A DNA stretch of 64,000 nt from Zygaena filipendulae (taxonomy: Eukaryota; Arthropoda; Insecta; Lepidoptera; Zygaenidae), in NCBI GenBank assembly GCA_907165275.2, contig OU015665.1, positions 744,001-808,000 of the forward strand, in the 5' to 3' direction. This document shows positions 21,886-32,331 of this stretch, in pieces. How positions within the stretch are numbered: position 1 is the first letter of the stretch; every line of letters begins with the position of its first letter. The notes under the pieces are model-generated. The model was not told where the DNA came from and did no database searches. It saw only the letters and a program-made list of their open reading frames with translations. Position numbers and translations under genes: made by a program.

Positions 21886-22037
21886 TTTACACTCGCGCCT
21901 CGTTCCTCGCCTCGTGGTTCGTCTTGTGGCCAGGTACGAGGCGCGAGTGTAAACGCTGTTTTATCGGCGTTTACACTCGCACCTCGTTCCTCGTCTTGTG
22001 CTTCGTTTCGTGGTGGGGTACGAGGTGCGAGTGTAAA
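21886..22037. repeat. Two tandem perfect hairpins
   Basis: Hairpin 1 has arms 21886-21903 and 21936-21953 (TTTACACTCGCGCCTCGT and its complement). Hairpin 2 has arms 21970-21987 and 22020-22037 (TTTACACTCGCACCTCGT). Both have perfect 18-bp stems. The one base that differs between hairpins is changed in both arms, so pairing is kept. Confidence 0.9.
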
Positions 22038-22984
22038 CGCTACCTCGTCCCGTCGCTCGTGCGTGCGACCGCGACCGCACGATCGATGGAAAAGAGACAA
22101 AAGAGCTGCGGCCTGCAGTGCGTTCAGTTCAGTTGTCTTTGAGCTAGCAACAAGGGAGGATGTCGAAGTGTTAGCGGCAACAAGACGACTTTGCTTACTG
22201 AGCTTTTACTACTACTCGATTAATTTTAATAAATGAAATCCTTACTTATTATTCTAAAAATCTTTATATTATAAAGTTTGTATGGATTGTATGGATGTTT
22301 GTTACGTTTTCACGCAAAAACTACTGAATGGATTTCAACTTTACAATATTTGAAACAATATTTGAAACTTTACAATAAAACAGCTATAAAAATATCAAAA
22401 AATAATAATAATAGCTATAGATTCCTATTATCATTATTATATATCTAATGTCTGCTATCTGCTCTATAGGATTTTTTACCAAGCTTGGCTAATAATTATT
22501 GTATTAATATTGCGCCATCTATGTATTGCTAACAAAAGTTTTTTGAAATTTGAACTGTCCTGTGCCTGTATGTGCGTGATACAGGTTCTCGACGGTTAAA
22601 ATTTCATTTATTCCTGAAATAATCAAGAGATGTCGTTAACCATTATTTTGTAAACGTCGAAAATTAAATGCATGTATAGGCTAATATTTTGATCTTGCTT
22701 CAAGTAGAAGTAATTCAGAATAACAGATAGGGTACTTTTTATCCCGGAATTCCCGCAGGATCTTTGAAATTAACGCGGATGACACCGCGGGGACACGCTA
22801 GAATATAATAGCTAGTAAAATAAATAAATAAAATAAATAATTAAACTTTAAATAAATAATTTAAAAAAATAAAATAAATAAATTGTCAATATCATCTTCT
22901 TCTGCGCCGGGTGTCATCGACTGTTTTTTGCGCAGGAGATGCTGTCGAAAGGTTTATTGTTTAGTGCGGTTGGAGGTCTACATA

Positions 22985-23326
22985 TCTATCTATCTATCTA
23001 TAAAAGATAGAAAGAATCCGCGATTCTGTACATTGAATATTTTTAACAAAAACTGACAGGGGACGGAACGGAGCGGACGGACGGGGGGGGGAAGAGTAAC
23101 CAAGCACAAAAAAAGGGTTTTTAAAAATCTTTTCTGTCTTTCTGTCTGTTCACGATAATCTCCGAATCTACTGAACGGATTGTCATGCGGTTTAGGATTA
23201 AGCTTAACCTGGAGTTACATAGGCTTTGTTTCATTGAAATCGGATGTCGGTAAAAGAAGTTGTTGTATAAAAAGAAGTTGTTGTATAGAAACTTTTCGCG
23301 CGGGTGAAACCGCGGGGCACAGCTAG
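22985..23326 (+). mobile_element. Helitron-type element, first of a tandem pair
   Basis: Starts next to a (TATC)n run and ends GGGCACAGCTAG|T with hairpin GCGGGTGAAACCGCGG. The next copy begins at once. Confidence 0.75.
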
Positions 23327-23327
23327 T

Positions 23328-23638
23328 ACTAATATAATAAAAGAGTAGAATCCGCGATTCTGTACATTGAATATTTTTAACAAAAATTGACAGGGGACGA
23401 TAAACGAAGAGTAACCAACTATAAAAAAAGGGGTTTTAAAAAATCTTTTCTGTCTGTCTGTCTCTCAGTTCGCGATAATCTCTGAATCTACTGAACGGAT
23501 TGTCATGCGGTTTTCGCAGGTAGATTAAGCTTAGCCTGGATCTACATATAGGCTTTGTTTCATTCAAATCGGATGTCAAGAAAAAAAAGTTGTTACATAA
23601 AAACTTTTCACGCGTGTGAAACCGCGGGGCACAGCTAG
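23328..23638 (+). mobile_element. Helitron-type element, second of a tandem pair
   Basis: ACTAATATAATAAAAGAGT to GGGCACAGCTAG|T. It lacks its own leading TC and abuts the previous CTAGT head to tail. Confidence 0.75.
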
Positions 23639-23839
23639 TTTCTTAATAAAATCTAGTCCATATAACGTTTACTTTTTGGTTATTTTTGTGGAATCTATGT
23701 TTGGGATTCCAAATTATCGGTTTCTTTTAAAATAATTCTAGAAACCAAAACGTTTCTTGTTGCAAGTTACAACCAATCCAATTATGCAGTTTAAAAGCAC
23801 ACAACCATCGCGGCACAAAGTTGAAACCCGACTGAAGCG

Positions 23840-24165
23840 AGAACGCGAGTGTAAACACCACGCTCGCTTTGACGCGAGGTCCTTTGACTCGTGACCAAAA
23901 AACCGCTCCGGAAGCGAGCGGTGCGAGTGACGAGGCGAACCACGCGGCGAGCCCCTAGCGCCTGTTCACACTCGCGCCTCGTCCCTCGCCCCGCGCCCCT
24001 TGCTCCTTTTTCGTCCCTTTGACTCGTGACAAAAAAGCCGCTCCGGGGGACGCGAGCGGCACGAGCGACGAGGCGAACCACGCGGCGAGCGACGAAGCGC
24101 GAATGTAAACAGTCGCTCGGGGCTCGCCGCGTGGTTCGCCTCGTTGCTCGTACGCGAGTGTAAAT
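23840..24165. repeat. GC-rich inverted repeats upstream of HADH-2
   Basis: 24061-24090 pairs with 24122-24151 over about 30 bp with one mismatch; a third copy of the arm lies at 23927-23957. Ends such as GCGAGTGTAAA match the hairpins at 21886-22037, so it is the same family. It lies 300-600 bp upstream of the HADH-2 ATG. Confidence 0.8.
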
Positions 24166-24459
24166 GACGCTTAGAGTAAAATTTCACCAAGCCACAGAAC
24201 GGGTAGTACGGGTACAGAGCTCGCTCGAGTGCATTCGTGCGAATCCACGGAACGCGCCTCTGCAGTGAAGTGCGAAGAACTTGTTGTGAACTTTGGTTGG
24301 ATTTTGTAACTACCTAAGTACCTACCTACCTAATAACTTAATACTTATAAGTTTTAACTTTTATATTCTGTATTATCATATAGATATTTGTTTTCGTAAA
24401 GAATATTTCATTTTTATACTGAATTCAAAGTATTTTTGTTGTTAAGCCATTAGCCGAAA

Positions 24460-24573
24460 ATGAATCAATTTGCATCGTTAACTAGAAATTTGTCAACAAC
24501 CACGGCAGTCCGAAGTGCAATTAAAAATGTGACCGTAATAGGAGGTGGTTTGATGGGCTCGGGGATCGCACAG
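24460..24573 (+). CDS. Hadh: HADH-2 exon 1 (GC donor)
   Basis: 38 codons ending GSGIAQ. The donor is CAG|GCAAGA, a GC-AG intron: no GT site keeps the conserved IAQ|VAAQ join. Confidence 0.9.
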
Positions 24574-27483
24574 GCAAGAAACATAGAATTTAAAACCTCT
24601 TTAAAACATATAAATACCCACGCTTATGTTTTAGTGAGTAGTAGATGGACTGTATTAAACAACTTTCTTTATTAAAAATATTTCTTCACGATTAGGTAGC
24701 GGCTCAAGCTGGTCAAGATGTCACCCTGGTGGATGTGAGTCCAGATGCCCTCAGTAAAGCTCAGAAGTCTATTACTGCAAACTTGGGTCGAGTAGCCAAG
24801 AAGATTTATAAAGACAATCCTCAGGAAGGAGAGAAGTTTGTGTCTGAGGCTCTTGGGAGGATCAAGACATCCACAGACCCTATAGAGGCCTCAAAGACAT
24901 CTGATCTTGTTGTTGAAGCCATAGTTGAGAACCTTGCTGTAAAACACAAGCTATTTAAGCAACTAGATGAAGTAGGTGTACCTAGTTTTAAAAATATAGA
25001 TTTTTGCAGAAAATACTCTTTAGTTAATGCTTTAAGTGAGTTTTGTTCTAATTACAGGCAGCTCCACAGCATACCATTTTGGCATCAAATACTTCTTCCC
25101 TTTCTATTAATGAGATTGCTTCAGTGGTTAAAAGAAAAGATAGGTAAGTCGATGGTTCTCGTCTAGTTGAAACAATAGGGATGTTGATGACTTTTGAAAA
25201 TCAAAATTCTAATTAGTCCATCAGTTAGAAAATTCAAAATCATTAGACATTTTTTTAATTTTCAAATGAAAATACACGGTTTAGGGTGTGGGCTCGTGAC
25301 GTCACTTACTGCTACAAGCCGCCATACAAACTGCAGTGGTTAGTGACATGATGCGAAATTTCAACTCATGTATCGCCGTTGTTTTTTGATTATGTAAAAA
25401 AAAAATGTGTCCAATACATTTTATTAATCTACAAGATGGACTAAAAAAAAATTAGTCAAATAGCCTATTGAAGACAGATAATAGTAGCAAGTGAAGGTGT
25501 ATTCTCTACCTACCCCTCTGGCAGATAGGTGGGAGTTGTATGTGAATAAAATCACTATATCATACTGGCATCCAAAAACTAAATCAATGAATCTATTGGT
25601 GCTTATAAAAAAAAAACTTTGTAGACCTGTGTGTGTGAGAATATCATCTAAATATATTTTAGATTTGGTGGACTTCACTTCTTCAACCCAGTACCAGTGA
25701 TGCGGTTACTGGAAGTTGTTCGTGGGGCAGAGACATCGGAGGCCACTTACAAGCTTATGATGGAATGGGGCAAGGCTGTGGGCAAAACCTGCATCACGTG
25801 CAAGGATACTCCTGGATTTGTAGTCAACAGGCTTCTCGTGCCATACATTGCTGAGGCTATCAGACTGTTTGAGAGAGGTAATGAAAGAACTTGATTTATT
25901 GTCATTGTTTGGTGCACAATAACAATAAAAATTAGAAATGAAACAGATAGTGGTTTGACCGGATACCGGATTTTCGGCAAGCTACGAGGAGCGCCGGATA
26001 TCCGGCCCTTTATCGCGTTACATGACGTGATCTTATTGATTTGAACTATATTTAAACTAGAGATGCAACGGATATCTGGTTGCTATCTGGTATTCGGCCG
26101 GATAGTTGCGCACTGGCTAGATATCGAATAGTGATTCTGTTTGGTATTTAACTTTGAAAGATGGTAAGTACGAGTTTACAATTACGTATACACTACTATA
26201 CACAATATTAAACACAAAAAAAAACTTAAACTAAAAAATTCAGCAAAATAGGCGGGCACACGTGTACTGCAGTTCCGTACACTGACCTAATAAAACTCGT
26301 TTCTTGCCTAGAAAACGGTCCGCGCAAAGCTACAATACGTAACAGGTTGAAACCTGCACGACGCGCCCGCCGCCAAACTAAAATGTAGGTATCGTTTGGC
26401 CGGCCGAATATTCGGCGGCCGGATACCGGATATTCGGCCGGTGATCAGGCCGAATATCCGGTATCCGACCAAACAACTATCTCATTTAAACCAATATGAT
26501 CGCGTCATGTAACGCGATAAAGCGTGAACGAGATCGGAAATATTAGAGCGAATTCGGGTGTTATCGCCAAGCGGAGTCGCCGCCTACCAATAAATGCAAA
26601 ATTTTGGTATTTAATTTTATCCACCACAAATAAACAATAAAATAATAAAACAAACATTTTTGACGTGCGGTTATAAAAATAAACGGTGTCCAATGTCCAT
26701 AACTTAAGTGGTATGATTTGCGTTGTGTAAAACATTTTTTTTTATTTTACTATCCGAAATCCGGCCGGATACTGAATTACTATCCGGTATCCGACCGGAT
26801 AGTGAAAACAAGGTCGGAAAAAATTTCCAAAAAATTCGGGCGGGCGTAGCGATTGGAATTTCGTAAATAGGTCACCTCCAAACTAATGTTGAATAACTTT
26901 TAAAGTATTAATTTTTTCGACATAAAATATATTTTAATCATATTATTGTTTATTTTTTTAAATGGGGTGTATCAGGTTTTCAGTTAATTCATTAACACGT
27001 TGTATACGTAAAATACGTAACACGTAATAAATAACACGTAAAATTTCTTTGATAAAACGTTTAGTGACTATGATGGCACCGGTGCAGTTGAGATTTCAAA
27101 CGAGTTTGGACCATGTGAAAAATTGAATTCTATGTTATGCTAATTCAAAGAAAATTTGGTAAGGCCGCGGCCGCGCTGGTCGAAATACCTAGTGTATTTT
27201 ATACTATTATTTATGTTTATTTTATACTTTTGACACAACAGGTGACGCGTCAGCTCGCGACATTGACATCGCGATGAAGCTGGGAGCCGGCTACCCGATG
27301 GGGCCGCTAGAGCTGGCCGACTATGTAGGACTCGACACTAACAAGTTTATCTTGGATGGCTGGCACAAGAAGTATCCCGAACAGCCCCTGTTCAACCCGA
27401 TACCGCTGTTAGACAAGCTGGTAGCTGAAGGAAAGCTTGGAGTCAAGAGCGGGGAAGGCTTCTATAAATACAACAAGAAATAA
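24460..27483 (+). CDS. Hadh: Mitochondrial 3-hydroxyacyl-CoA dehydrogenase, copy 2 (HADH-2)
   Basis: A paralogue of the gene at 13450-19249, with the same reaction and compartment expected. Exons are 24460-24573, 24696-24971, 25058-25143, 25663-25877 and 27242-27483, giving 310 aa. [20 protein letters not shown] is a likely presequence. [14 protein letters not shown] binds [18 protein letters not shown] keeps the catalytic His164 and Glu176. The last exon starts [20 protein letters not shown] and ends FYKYNKK. Exon phases are identical to HADH-1, and exons 3 and 4 have identical lengths (86 and 215 nt), showing duplication of an intron-bearing gene. Intron 1 uses a GC donor. The stop is TAA; a possible poly(A) signal ATTAAA is at 27636. 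Confidence 0.93.
24696..24971 (+). CDS. Hadh: HADH-2 exon 2
   Basis: 92 codons, [20 protein letters not shown] .. [20 protein letters not shown]. Acceptor GATTAG|, donor GAA|GTAGGT. Confidence 0.92.
25058..25143 (+). CDS. Hadh: HADH-2 exon 3
   Basis: [20 protein letters not shown] then ASVVKRKD plus two bases. Acceptor ATTACAG|, donor AG|GTAAGT. 86 nt, as in HADH-1. Confidence 0.92.
25178..25466 (+). mobile_element. MITE family A, copy 4, in HADH-2 intron 3
   Basis: GGGATGTTGATGACTTTTG start; right end ATTAGTCAAATAGCC. Shorter and more diverged; one CRE is intact (GTGACGTCAC) and the other lost. Confidence 0.75.
25663..25877 (+). CDS. Hadh: HADH-2 exon 4 (catalytic)
   Basis: [18 protein letters not shown] with the His/Glu pair, then [18 protein letters not shown]. 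Acceptor ATTTTAG|, donor AGAG|GTAATG. Confidence 0.93.
25940..26530. mobile_element. Inverted-repeat transposon in HADH-2 intron 4
   Basis: The left end GATAGTGGTTTGACCGGATA mirrors TATCCGACCAAACAACTATC near 26463-26482. A second pair is TTTATCGCGTTACATGACG (about 26009) against CGTCATGTAACGCGATAAA (about 26502). It is rich in CCGGATA/TATCCGG words, which continue to about 26815. No ORF. Confidence 0.65.
27242..27483 (+). CDS. Hadh: HADH-2 exon 5
   Basis: [20 protein letters not shown] .. YNKK and TAA. Two codons longer than exon 5a, partly from YPEQP in place of the GDP region. GC-rich against its AT-rich intron. Confidence 0.92.
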
Positions 27484-29137
27484 ACGTGCCATGATAAGAA
27501 CTAAAAGTGCCATGTGTATTTGTTTTAAATATTTAAAAGCTTAAGAGTCTAATTATGTAACTTTAAAAATCAGTTTATAACCAGTAAGAAAGTTTAATCG
27601 GTATTTATTATTGAATATTACAAATCATTTTTGTTATTAAATGGGTTTTATGCTCTTTATGATGTTTTTTCAGGTTTTATTTTTTTATAGCAAAATTAAA
27701 CACCACCGTAAGGCATTAGGCTCGCCATTTGTACGTACTGTGCAATAAAGAATAAATAAATACAATAAACAAACTGTGGAGTTTTAAAAATTCGATAATA
27801 TTCAACTGATCAGAGCTCTGATTCACTATGACCATAACTCTTATTCACTATGACCATGCCGGAAGAGGTATCACTAAAAAAAAATCGACGATGTGACTCA
27901 AAGAACACCTTCACTGGGAGAAATCGCAAGCTCATAGCAGTAACACTTTTGAATGATTTTTTGCCAAATAGACTACAGCAGTCCCCCGCGGTTTCACCCA
28001 CCGCAATTTCGGAGTTCTCGCGGGAATTCCAGGATAAACTATAGATATAAACCTCATTAATCACTCGATCTATTGGTGAAAACCGCATGAAAATCCGTTG
28101 GGTAATTTTAAGAATCTAAGCATACACAGGGACAGACAGACAGCAGGAAAAGATTTTATTTTATACTATGTAGTGATAGAATTGAAGGCACGCTCGTTAT
28201 GAGCAAGGAATTGGTGATAGTGAATCAGGGTCCACCTGTTCTGGCTAAATACCATTACAAATCTAGAAACAATAATATATTAGCTAAATATCAACAACCA
28301 AGACAAAATTACTATTTTTTTTATAACCATTAAAAATATCAGCTCATAACTCGAACAATAACTGACAAAATCTACTAATTATGAAAAAAATACATAACTA
28401 TAATATTTTACAGTAGTCACAATTAATGGAATGAAGTGTCGATTTATGATTCCAAATTAACAGCTTTTCACTAAATGCATACGGAAGCTAGGTACTTGCA
28501 TAAATTTATTTTTTATTTTTGTCCATCCGTCTCTTTGTTCCGGCTAAACTCAGTAAGGGCTGGACCGATTTTGACGGAACTTTCACTGGCAGATAGCTGA
28601 TGTTATAAGGAGTAACTTAGGCTACTTTTATTTTAGAAAAAAAAAGTTCCTGCGGAAATTCCAGAACTCACGCGGGTGAAACTGCGGGGCACAGCTAGTA
28701 AATAAATGGAACCCTAGAGAACACCGAAATTCGTAAACTAGTAGGTATTGCATTCGGAAGTGTATGCAATTCTGAAAATAGGGTGAAGCCACTAGCCAGT
28801 AGCACAGATAGCACTAGTGTTATAAAATCGGTGTTTTTATTCAAAATAAACTTCATAGATTTCATCACCTTCCAACTAATATTATAAATGGGAAAGCGAC
28901 TGTCTGTCAGTTTTTCCCGAATTCCCGCGGGAACGCCGAAAGGCGAAAAAAACGAGGGTCAAAAATCACATTATTATTTTTTCATTTATTTATTATAATT
29001 CAGGCTGGCAGTTGAAGCAACTGATAGGTGCCTGGATGCTTTTATCCAGTTATTCATTAGTAATCGCCACATTTAACCTACGCCACACGCACGTTAATAG
29101 TAATTTAACCCTATCAATTGCAAATAGTTTTATATTT
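27484..29137. other. Intergenic region HADH-2 to TAF9
   Basis: HADH-2 3' UTR, a LINE 3' tail (27705-27766, GTGCAATAAAGAATAAATAA), a reverse Helitron remnant (about 27980-28150), a Helitron ending at 28698 and a fragment near 28890-28945. The two genes converge here (plus and minus). Confidence 0.5.
28505..28698 (+). mobile_element. Helitron-type element
   Basis: Ends CTCACGCGGGTGAAACTGCG then GGGCACAGCTAG|T. It contains GATAGCTGATGTTATAAGG like the copy near 3660. The left end is uncertain. Confidence 0.65.
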
Positions 29138-29370
29138 GGACGCATATAAGCAATAACATGTTAACCCACAAAACGAAGTTATTGATTTAGAACGATTTAT
29201 TGAGAGTTAGAGAACGTTTTTTAATTATGTGTTTACCTAATTACATTGTTTAAATATGTAACTAAATATTGAACATAAAAATGTTGAAACAAAATAGCGC
29301 TATAATTTTAAAACTAATTTACTCAAAATTTCTCAAGTGTGGGTTAACACACTATTGCTTATCTATGTCC
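29138..29370 (-). mobile_element. MITE family B, copy 2, directly downstream of TAF9
   Basis: Flanked by ATTT duplications (29134-29137, 29371-29374), with ends GGACGCATATAAGC and TATCTATGTCC. It ends 46 bp from the TAF9 stop. It and its junction supply ATTAAA (29377-29372) and AATAAA (29201-29196) in the TAF9 sense. Confidence 0.88.
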
Positions 29371-29416
29371 ATTTAATGTACCTAATAGGACCATATCATT
29401 TGACATCAATGTGGGA

Positions 29417-29533
29417 TTACATATCATAATCGTCGTCTTCTCGCTTCCGCTTGGCGGAGCCCTCGTCCACCTCCATCTTGAGCGGGCCCTGCGGCGACGG
29501 GCCCGCGGTCACCCGCACCGCCGGCTTCACCAC
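29417..29533 (-). CDS. Taf9: TAF9 exon 3
   Basis: Acceptor GTGGCAG|; [11 protein letters not shown] .. [11 protein letters not shown] and TAA. GC-rich. Confidence 0.88.
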   Translation of the reverse strand: MVKPAVRVTAGPSPQGPLKMEVDEGSAKRKREDDDYDM

Positions 29534-31612
29534 CTGCCACATGGAAAATACACACTGAGGACAACCTGTGAGACAAAGTACAGCTGTGGGGTTAGCCAAG
29601 TTGGCATTCTACAATCGTTAACAAATAGAAAACTTATGTAACGAATTGTCAAGTCACTTGGTTAGCCAATCAAAACTCTAGTTTTGCGTGACTATGTGAA
29701 AACCTTGAGTTTTGATTGGCTGACCAAGTGACATGAGGATTTGACATAAGTTTTCTATTCATTAACGATTGTAGAATGTCAACTTGGCTAACCCCACTGG
29801 ATAGATAATGCTGTTACAGTTAATGAGATATAACTGTTGGTGAGTGTTAACAGCTATTTTTTTATGATAAATAATAGTCAAATATGTGGAGTAACTGTGG
29901 CAACACATAGTGCTTGAAGCCACAAACCAAAGAAATAGAAGCTGTCCATTCATATCAAACCATTTGGTCATAGAACAGCATAGAAACTTAATAAGTGATT
30001 GAAGTATTGTGGTTTGAGTCCCAGAGCCACAGACAACAGCTAGAAAATAATATCACATTTTTTTACTTCTGATATTCTTTCAATATGATCCAACTCACCT
30101 TACTACTAGATGTGAACTTGAGCACTGGCTTGGGCACAGTACTGGACTTCGAGGATGAAACATTCACAATGGCACTGGGTGGCCGCTTGACCACTAAATT
30201 GGGATTGCCACCTTTAGATGAGGTGACCGTTTTGATGGAAGGTGCTGAACTGATAGTAGGTTTGATTGCTGGTTTCTTGGCCACAGATTTAAGGCGATAA
30301 TTGCATGCTGTCAAACAGTAACTGGAATAAAAAAACAATGTTATTTTTAAAAATTATGACATTAATATTAAATGGATGCGGATAAGCAATAACATGTTAA
30401 CCCACAAACTTAAGTTATTGATTCAGAACGATTTGTTGAGAGTTAGGGAACATTTTTTAATTATATGTTTACCTTAATACATTGCTTAAATATGTAACTA
30501 CATATTTAACATAATAAATGTTGACACCAAATGACGCTATACTTTTAAAACATGATTTACTCAAAATTTCTCCAGTGTGGGTTAACACACTATTGCTTAT
30601 CTGTGTCCAAATGACCTCTTCAGACACTGGACTTGGATTCATCAGTCAGTAAGAAGCATCATCCGAGATGTGAATTACTCTTAACTTAACCCCTAATCTC
30701 TCTATCAGTGGAAGAATTTTAACAATTAGTTCAGTAGTTCCAGCGATTACCACCACTACACTGCAAATAAGAATAAAAGTACACAATACCATACATTATA
30801 CAAATTATTATATTAAAATATAAAGTAATTTCATTACTCATCAGATTTAAATATTAATCAATTATTGTAGTCACATTATTTGCCACATCCAAAGTGGACA
30901 TGGCTCAGTGCATTTTACACCCGTGGTTGCTTGCCACATTAAATACGAATAGCACGAGCGACTTTCTGTTAGCAATTAGTTACCTACCTGATACAATTTA
31001 TTATGTACCCACTCAATTTATTATATTTTGTCAACACCATAATTTAAGCTTTTTATTTTAGTTTAGTTGCGCTTATTGTGCCAGTAATCAAATAGTATTA
31101 CTAAGTTAAAAAAAAAAGTTTTCTCAGTAAGTGAATTTATGTTCACAATTCCCACCACGCACAAAATAGGCGCCCAGTTGTCGAATTGCGGAAACCAGCC
31201 CATTTACAAACACAAATACAATACAACACATAATTGAGTCTCACCGGTCAGGCGGCAACCTAAGGCCACAGTGTGGTTTTATAAATGGCAATGGATTGAC
31301 GTTCTTTACTCTAGCCAGATCCAAGAGCACTTCTCTAGGAGGAGGGCTGGTGAAAGACTTATCCAACTGCATCTGCACGGCGAGCCTGATATCGTCGATG
31401 TCGATGGTCTTCTTCTTTGCATGGTTGGCGTACACCCTGGAGTCTTCCAATATAGAGGACACGTAGCGGAACGTGAACTCCAGCAGTTGGTTCACCACTC
31501 GAGGCTCGTAGTCTGTGACGCCCACCTCCTTCAATATTGACATGATCACTTGGGCATCTTTCGGTATGTGTTTCGTTTGTGTGCTGGCTTTCGCTTTGTC
31601 TTTCTCCGACAT
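29417..31612 (-). CDS. Taf9: TFIID/SAGA subunit TAF9
   Basis: TAF9 is a histone-fold protein that pairs with TAF6 in TFIID and SAGA-type complexes in the nucleus and helps RNA polymerase II start. Exons are 31612-31245, 30321-30099 and 29533-29417, giving 235 aa. Residues about 16-85 form the histone fold: [20 protein letters not shown], then [18 protein letters not shown] and [20 protein letters not shown]. The conserved block [19 protein letters not shown] spans the first junction (CG|T, Arg), which confirms the splice. The rest is a low-complexity Lys/Ser/Pro tail ending in an acidic/basic patch [11 protein letters not shown]. Length is a little shorter than fly and human TAF9. The start ATG at 31612 is followed by [10 protein letters not shown] and has no in-frame competitor nearby. 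Confidence 0.94.
29586..29796. mobile_element. Full-length hairpin MITE (family D) in TAF9 intron 2
   Basis: About 210 bp that fold into one long hairpin: GTGGGGTTAGCCAAGTTG at the left, CAACTTGGCTAACCCCAC at the right, with pairing almost to the centre. Relatives at about 38225-38395, 48620-48945 and 56333-56584. Confidence 0.85.
30099..30321 (-). CDS. Taf9: TAF9 exon 2
   Basis: Acceptor TTATTCCAG|, donor [25 protein letters not shown] then a Ser/Lys/Pro-rich linker. Confidence 0.92.
30374..30608 (-). mobile_element. MITE family B, copy 3, in TAF9 intron 1
   Basis: AAAT duplications at 30370-30373 and 30609-30612; ends GGATGCGGATAAGCAATA and TTATCTGTGTCC. Same orientation as copy 2. Confidence 0.87.
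31245..31612 (-). CDS. Taf9: TAF9 exon 1 (histone fold)
   Basis: 122 codons plus two bases; donor GACCG|GTGAGA. It holds the whole histone fold and LRLPPD. Confidence 0.94.
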
Positions 31613-32100
31613 GCTGCTTTGAAGTCGTCAAAATATTGTAACGAGAACAACTTTTCTAATTAAAAAAAGTTGTAAATAAGATGCGTTGCTGCTGCTGTGC
31701 ACAGACTTCACTTATTCACAGCAGTCTATATAGGTAACACCAATGGTATTTAGAGAGAAACGACTCCTTTTAATACATAGAATGTCAATGAGGTAACGGC
31801 GTAACACTATGCAAAGTATGCAAGACGCAAGACTACACTTTAGTTGACTTCACATTTCACAAACAAATAACACAGATAACTAAACAATATCCTCCACGTG
31901 TAAAAAATAAAAAAACTGTAAACACCACACAACAGTAAAGAAGTCAGTAGCAACTAGCTAAGTAGCTACACAAATTAACTAGACATACTAGCTATGCTTC
32001 CTATCGTCATAATACCAAAAATGAAAGTGGCAAATAACACTCAGTGTCCAAAAAGAAGAGAAAAAAAAAACTAGTGTTCCGTGACGGTTCCGTGGATTTG

Positions 32101-32331
32101 GTGTGCGTTCCGTGGGTTTGGGTGCAGTTGTTCGGTTATTTCACTCGTTTGAGTTGCAACCAAGCTACAATCGAGTTGTTTTTATAACCTCAAAGTATTT
32201 GAAATTCAGGCGCCATTTGTTTTCTCTCAACTCACATTGCGAATAACACTGTTTTACATCCAATTATAAACTTTTTGTGACTACGAAACACCTCCCCTTT
32301 GTTCGTAAGAACTCCGATTAGTTTCTTTTCC
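32101..32331. repeat. Dispersed 230-bp repeat, copy 2
   Basis: Matches 21495-21732 nearly base for base in the same orientation, including CTCACATTGCGAATAA and CACCTCCCCTTTGTTCG. Confidence 0.8.

Larger units (their letters stand above)
19250..24459. other. Divergent intergenic region between HADH-1 and HADH-2
   Basis: 5.2 kb separate the two start codons. Contents in order: a 22-bp direct repeat near 19690-19730; inverted 15-bp minisatellites (19793-19880 and 20785-20876); a hairpin MITE (21147-21330); a 230-bp dispersed repeat (21495-21732); two perfect hairpins (21886-22037); Helitrons (22261-22801 decayed, 22985-23326, 23328-23638); and GC-rich inverted repeats (23840-24165). No protein gene was recognised. 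The HADH-2 promoter must lie in 24170-24459. Confidence 0.55.

Noticed and set aside
21853..22236. 127-codon frame rich in TLAPRSS
   Set aside because: The repetition comes from the two hairpins at 21886-22037, read in both arms; no independent coding evidence.
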